Shown here piece after piece: positions 60,154-64,000 of a DNA stretch of 64,000 nt. A program made the translations under genes and the position numbers. This stretch comes from Paenibacillus harenae DSM 16969 (GTDB lineage Bacteria; Bacillota; Bacilli; Paenibacillales; Paenibacillaceae): the NCBI RefSeq assembly GCF_000422465.1, contig NZ_AULV01000018.1, positions 62,001-126,000 on the forward strand, written 5' to 3'. Every line of letters starts with the position of its first letter. Positions within the stretch are counted from its first letter, which is position 1. Below the pieces are notes generated by a model. It saw nothing but the letters and a program-made list of their open reading frames with translations. It was not told the origin of the DNA and searched no databases.

Positions 60154-61113
60154 ATGAAAAGCGGACTACAGGCGCAGGCGGCAACGCCTTCCGCGATCAA
60201 CAGGAAGTCGAAGTGGATAAGGGGACTTACGAAGACATGGCCGCTGCACCTGCTTATTCTGCCGGCTGCGGTTATCGCGATCGTCTTTCATTATTTGCCT
60301 ATCATGGGGCTCGTTATGGCCTTTCAAGATTATAAGCCGTGGCTCGGCTTCTTTAAGTCGGATTGGGTCGGATTCAAGCATTTCGAGTCCTTATTTCTGT
60401 TCGACGAGTCCGTGCAGGTTATCTGGAATACGCTCATTATTTCGGTGCTTAAGATCGTATTCGGGTTGTTCGTACCGATCTGCATCGCTTTGCTGCTTAA
60501 CGAGATTCGCAAGACCGGAATCAAGCGCAGCGTTCAGACGCTTGTCTACCTGCCTCACTTCCTGTCTTGGGTTATACTCGGCGGCATCTTGATCGATCTG
60601 TTATCGGTGAAGGGCGGTCTGGTCAACCGGATGCTTACCGACTGGTTCGGCATTGCGCCGATCTTCTTCCTCGGAGACGGGGATTGGTTCCGGTTCGTCA
60701 TCGTGGTCAGCGACATTTGGAAGGAATTCGGCTTCGCCATGATCATTTATTTGGCGGCGATCGCAGGCGTCAACCCGGCTTTGTACGAAGCGGCCGAGGT
60801 GGACGGCGCAACGCGCTTCCAGCAAACGATGAACGTGACGCTGCCGGTCATGCTGCCGATCATCGTCGTCGTGGCGACGCTCCAGCTCGGGAATGTGCTT
60901 AATGCGGGCTTTGACCAGATTTTCAACCTGTACAATCCGCTTGTGTACGACAAAGGCGACATCATCGACACGTTCGTCTACAGGTCGGCGATGCTCAAGG
61001 GCGACTTCAGCTTCGCGACGGCAGTCGGCTTGTTCAAATCGATCATCAGCTTCGTTCTGATCATCGTGTCGTACCGGCTCGCGTACCGCTTCGGAAACTA
61101 TCGGATTTTCTAA
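60154..61113 (+). CDS. Carbohydrate ABC permease, LplB type
   Basis: A 319-residue membrane permease with six spans after a 30-residue cytoplasmic tail. PAAVIAIVFHYLPIMGLVMAFQDYKP is the family opening. The ATPase-coupling EAA loop is EAAEVDGATRFQQTMNVTLPVMLPI. Pairs with the next gene and the upstream binding lipoprotein. No ATPase gene is present; such systems use a shared MsmX-type ATPase encoded elsewhere. Confidence 0.9.
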   Translation: MKSGLQAQAATPSAINRKSKWIRGLTKTWPLHLLILPAAVIAIVFHYLPIMGLVMAFQDYKPWLGFFKSDWVGFKHFESLFLFDESVQVIWNTLIISVLKIVFGLFVPICIALLLNEIRKTGIKRSVQTLVYLPHFLSWVILGGILIDLLSVKGGLVNRMLTDWFGIAPIFFLGDGDWFRFVIVVSDIWKEFGFAMIIYLAAIAGVNPALYEAAEVDGATRFQQTMNVTLPVMLPIIVVVATLQLGNVLNAGFDQIFNLYNPLVYDKGDIIDTFVYRSAMLKGDFSFATAVGLFKSIISFVLIIVSYRLAYRFGNYRIF

Positions 61114-61129
61114 AGAAAGGGGAGAGAGA

Positions 61130-62008
61130 ATGTATCACAAATCAACCGGATATCGAGTGTTTAGCGCCTTCAATCATCTCTTCCTGATCACGTTGTCCTT
61201 GCTGTGCATCTTGCCGCTTATGCATGTGCTTGCGGTATCGTTCAGCGGCAAATCGGCGGCAACGGCGAATATCGTCAATCTGTGGCCGGTCGATTTCACG
61301 CTGGAGTCGTACGAGAAGACGATCAACAATCCGGCTTTCATCCGGGCGTTGTTCTATTCCGTGTACCGGACCGTACTTGGGACGGCACTCGGCATGGCGG
61401 TTATCGTATTTGCCGGATATGCGCTGTCGAAGCGCAACGCCGCGTTCAAGAGCCGCAACGTATACATGTGGTTTTTCGTCTTCACGATGCTGTTCTCGGG
61501 CGGACTCGTGCCCGGTTATATTCTCATTACGGAGCTGCATCTCATCAACACGATCTGGGCGCTTATATTGCCGTCGGCGCTAAGCGTGTACAATATGATT
61601 CTATTGATGAATTTCTTTCGGACGATTCCCGCGGAGCTGGAAGAAGCCGCGCTGATCGACGGCGCGGGCTTGTTCCGGATATTGTTCAGCATTCATTTGC
61701 CCGTGTCCATGCCCGCTTTGGCGACGATTACGCTTTTCACATTGGTAGGTCACTGGAACTCCTGGTTCGACGGGCTTATTTACATGATGGACACGAAGAA
61801 GTATCCGCTTGCGACCTTCCTGCAAACGGTCGTCGTGCAGCAGGATTTCAGCAAGATGAGCCTTAACCCGCAGGATATGGAGAACTTGTCGCAGCGAACG
61901 GTGAAAGCGGCGCAAATCTTCATCGGGGCGCTCCCGATCCTGCTGGTATACCCGTTCCTGCAAAAATATTTCGTCAAAGGCATCGTGCTAGGCGCGGTTA
62001 AAGAATAG
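61130..62008 (+). CDS. Carbohydrate ABC permease, YtcP type
   Basis: A 292-residue permease with six spans: FNHLFLITLSLLCILPLMHVLAVSFS opens it, the EAA loop is EEAALIDGAGLFRILFSIHLPVSMPALA, and it ends YPFLQKYFVKGIVLGAVKE, the normal C-terminus for this subfamily. It follows the LplB-type gene by 16 bases with a GAAAGGGGAGAG ribosome site. Confidence 0.9.
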   Translation: MYHKSTGYRVFSAFNHLFLITLSLLCILPLMHVLAVSFSGKSAATANIVNLWPVDFTLESYEKTINNPAFIRALFYSVYRTVLGTALGMAVIVFAGYALSKRNAAFKSRNVYMWFFVFTMLFSGGLVPGYILITELHLINTIWALILPSALSVYNMILLMNFFRTIPAELEEAALIDGAGLFRILFSIHLPVSMPALATITLFTLVGHWNSWFDGLIYMMDTKKYPLATFLQTVVVQQDFSKMSLNPQDMENLSQRTVKAAQIFIGALPILLVYPFLQKYFVKGIVLGAVKE

Positions 62009-62026
62009 ACAAGGAGCTGGTAGCGC

Positions 62027-64000
62027 ATGGTCTTTCAAATTCCGGCAGAGGCGTTTCAAACGGAATCGGGCACGGTCATGGAGACGCTGGGAGAAGGCGG
62101 ATTCCGAATGATAACGACGCCTGGGGGCGGAGGCTTGCATTTGGATGCATCCGCATGTCCGGACGGCGTCTGGACGGACTACGATTACATGGGTGCCGAC
62201 GTTTACCATGAATCCCATGATGTCCTCGTCCTGCTGTTCAAGTTCACGGATGTTTCAGGCAGATGGATTACCGTTCATTACGGAATCCTTCCCCGGATAA
62301 AAACAAGAATATGGCTGCCATTGTCGGCGCTTAACGGGGAGAAGCTGTTTCTTGAGCGATCGCCGGGGGTCATGCAATCTGTGCTGCGGGGAGATGCATT
62401 CGTCGACAGATACCGGATCGCCCTATTCGAACTGTCGACTATTCCCTCCGTTAAGCCTAGGAGCGTGCACATATCCGGCTTAATCTTAAGCGAGTCCGTC
62501 ATTCCGCTCCAATATGAAGCCTCGCCCTATATCGATGAGTTAGGCCAATTGGTCGGCAAGGAATGGGATGGCAAAATGCAAGGCGCGGAAGAGCTCGTTC
62601 GTACCTTGAGAGAAGAGTGGCAGCTATCGCGGGAAGGCGATGTCGTTCTGCCGAATCTCGGACGTTACGGGGGCTGGAAACAGCTTCGCTTCGAAGCGTC
62701 CGGGTTTTTCCGAACGGAGCATGACGGAGAGCGGTGGTGGTTCGTCGATCCGGACGGTTATGCGCTGTTCAGCACGGGCATGGATTGCATCCATCCGGCC
62801 GAAACGATGCGCGTATCCGGCATGGAGCATCTGCTCCCGGAGCTGCCTGCCCGCGACGGGGAATTCCGCGACGCATGGAACAGTCACGGATATAGCTTCG
62901 GGATTGCGAATCTGATCCGGGCGTTCGGCGACAAGTGGCGGGACAAATGGGCCGATCTTACGGAATACCGCATGAAGTCATGGGGGATGAACACGATCGG
63001 CAACTGGTCGAATCCCGAGTATATCGACCGCTCGGAGCTGCCTTACGTCTATCCGATGGATGGATTTCCTTCCACGTCGAAGACGATATTTCGGGATTTC
63101 CCGGATGTATACGATCCGGAGTACGACGCGAATGCGGCAATGTTCGCGGGGCAGCTGACCGGCGTGCGGGACGATCCCCGGCTAATCGGATATTTCATGC
63201 GCAACGAGCCGCATTGGGCTTTCGTCGATAACTTGAATCTGACCGAGCAAATGCTCAGATCGCCCGTCCGTTTCACTAGTAAGGAACGCTTCGTGGACTG
63301 GCTGAAAGAGAAGTATGCTTCGTCTGTCGAGGCGTTGAACGATGCGTGGGGAAGCTCCTTTGACCGATTCGAGCAGTTGTGCGAGGGGGCAAGCTTCGAG
63401 TTGTGGCAGGGCAGCTCGGCGCGAAGCGAGGATTTCTCGGCATTCAACCGCCTTATGATCCGGCGTTACGTGGAAGTGCCGGCCAAATACTGCAAGGAAG
63501 CGGACCCCAATCATTTGAACCTCGGCATGCGCTATGCTTGGGTCGGAAGCGACGATATATTGGAAGGCTGCGAGGCATTCGATGTATTCTCCATTAATTG
63601 CTATCAATTCGAACCGGACCGGGCGTTCATTGACCATATCGGCAGCAAGTTGAATAAACCGCTCATGATCGGTGAATTCCACTTCGGAGCGGCGGATGCG
63701 GGCATGCTGGCGTACGGTATTCGGGCCGTGCCGACACAGGCCGACCGCGGGCTGGCGTACCAGTATTTCGTCGAGCATGCCGCTTCGATCCCGGATTTGA
63801 TCGGGGTTCACTATTTCCAACTGAACGATCAGGCTGTGCTGGGCAGATTCGACGGCGAGAACTATCAGATCGGAGCCGTGGACGGCTGCCAGCAGCCTTA
63901 TCGTCCATTCGTAGAAGCCATGAGGCGGACGCATAAGAGAATGTACGATATTCGATTAGGACATTTATCTCCCAGCGCTACTTGTCCGACTGAAATACCG
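62027..64000 (+). CDS. Clan GH-A glycoside hydrolase, GH50/GH42-like (runs off window)
   Basis: At least 658 residues, still open at the window edge. An N-terminal beta-sandwich-like region (about 1-190) precedes a TIM-barrel: GYALFSTGMDC near the start, the likely acid/base in LIGYFMRNEPHWAF, and the likely nucleophile in KPLMIGEFHFGAADAGM. GVHYFQLNDQAVLGRFDGENYQIGAVD follows. The E-F-H-F-G-A and N-Y-Q-I-G motifs resemble GH50 beta-agarase-like and related unclassified enzymes. No signal peptide, so it acts on sugars imported by the adjacent ABC system. Start ATG behind AAGGAG. Confidence 0.75.
   Translation, partial: MVFQIPAEAFQTESGTVMETLGEGGFRMITTPGGGGLHLDASACPDGVWTDYDYMGADVYHESHDVLVLLFKFTDVSGRWITVHYGILPRIKTRIWLPLSALNGEKLFLERSPGVMQSVLRGDAFVDRYRIALFELSTIPSVKPRSVHISGLILSESVIPLQYEASPYIDELGQLVGKEWDGKMQGAEELVRTLREEWQLSREGDVVLPNLGRYGGWKQLRFEASGFFRTEHDGERWWFVDPDGYALFSTGMDCIHPAETMRVSGMEHLLPELPARDGEFRDAWNSHGYSFGIANLIRAFGDKWRDKWADLTEYRMKSWGMNTIGNWSNPEYIDRSELPYVYPMDGFPSTSKTIFRDFPDVYDPEYDANAAMFAGQLTGVRDDPRLIGYFMRNEPHWAFVDNLNLTEQMLRSPVRFTSKERFVDWLKEKYASSVEALNDAWGSSFDRFEQLCEGASFELWQGSSARSEDFSAFNRLMIRRYVEVPAKYCKEADPNHLNLGMRYAWVGSDDILEGCEAFDVFSINCYQFEPDRAFIDHIGSKLNKPLMIGEFHFGAADAGMLAYGIRAVPTQADRGLAYQYFVEHAASIPDLIGVHYFQLNDQAVLGRFDGENYQIGAVDGCQQPYRPFVEAMRRTHKRMYDIRLGHLSPSATCPTEIP

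Noticed and set aside
1-64000. CRISPR array, tRNA or rRNA genes
   Set aside because: No regularly spaced direct repeats of CRISPR length and no complete cloverleaf. The only tRNA-like pieces are the two tmRNA 3' end remnants.

Overview
The window reads as chromosomal DNA of a Paenibacillus-like member of the Bacillales (inference). Grounds: strong AGGAGG-type ribosome sites; copper-amine-oxidase-like (Cu_amine_oxidN1) domains on secreted proteins; a YesM/YesN two-component pair inside an LplB/YtcP-type sugar ABC locus; a FIMAH-tailed GH76 enzyme; Fur and CcpA-type boxes; and a Gram-positive tmRNA 3' end.

Region 1 (1-16467) is the right part of a prophage. Rightward come a scaffold-like protein, an N4-gp56-type major capsid protein, a head adaptor, a propeller-like tail protein, a knob-type fibre, an XkdX-like peptide, a repeat-bearing virion protein and a 1308-residue LPD38-type virion protein. 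A leftward pair of possible moron genes, a lysis cassette (holin-like membrane protein, amidase), a repressor/Cro-like switch with five 15-bp operators, a membrane glycosyltransferase and three tiny genes follow. The element ends at a 16-base copy of the tmRNA (ssrA) 3' end followed by a terminator, so ssrA is the likely attachment site. Terminase, portal and integrase are not in the window.

Region 2 (16.5-26.5 kb) holds a VOC protein and AraC regulator, a truncated YdeI-type gene, a complete fructose operon (DeoR regulator, 1-phosphofructokinase, EIIBC, EIIA and its own HPr and Enzyme I) behind a phased operator array, a frameshifted SWIM-domain gene and a hydrolase. It closes at a decayed second tmRNA 3' end, so it may be an older island. 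Region 3 (26.5-34.1 kb) has an OmpR-type two-component system, a PQQ-type sugar dehydrogenase homologue, an ECF-type transporter and an orphan T-box-like leader.

Region 4 (34.1-42.5 kb) contains a secreted CuAO/SnoaL protein opposite an HxlR regulator, the GH76 enzyme, a CHRD protein, and an ArsR-SRPBCC regulator opposite an FMN reductase and two SnoaL-like genes. Region 5 (42.5-52.7 kb) is the most unusual: two Fur-box promoters of the same design. The first drives a four-gene membrane operon (UPF0104-type protein, alkaline-phosphatase-superfamily enzyme, DPM1-like glycosyltransferase, GT-C-like glycosyltransferase). The second drives two related surface proteins, an FTR1-type iron permease, a compact nucleotide-sugar dehydrogenase and rpiA. 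I read this as an iron-limitation response that couples iron import to envelope glycan change.

Region 6 (52.8-64 kb) has an ECF sigma factor with its membrane partner, a 203-bp palindromic MITE-like repeat, a broken AraC gene, and a carbohydrate ABC locus with its YesM/YesN regulator pair and a clan GH-A hydrolase that runs off the window. No rRNA, tRNA or CRISPR array was seen.
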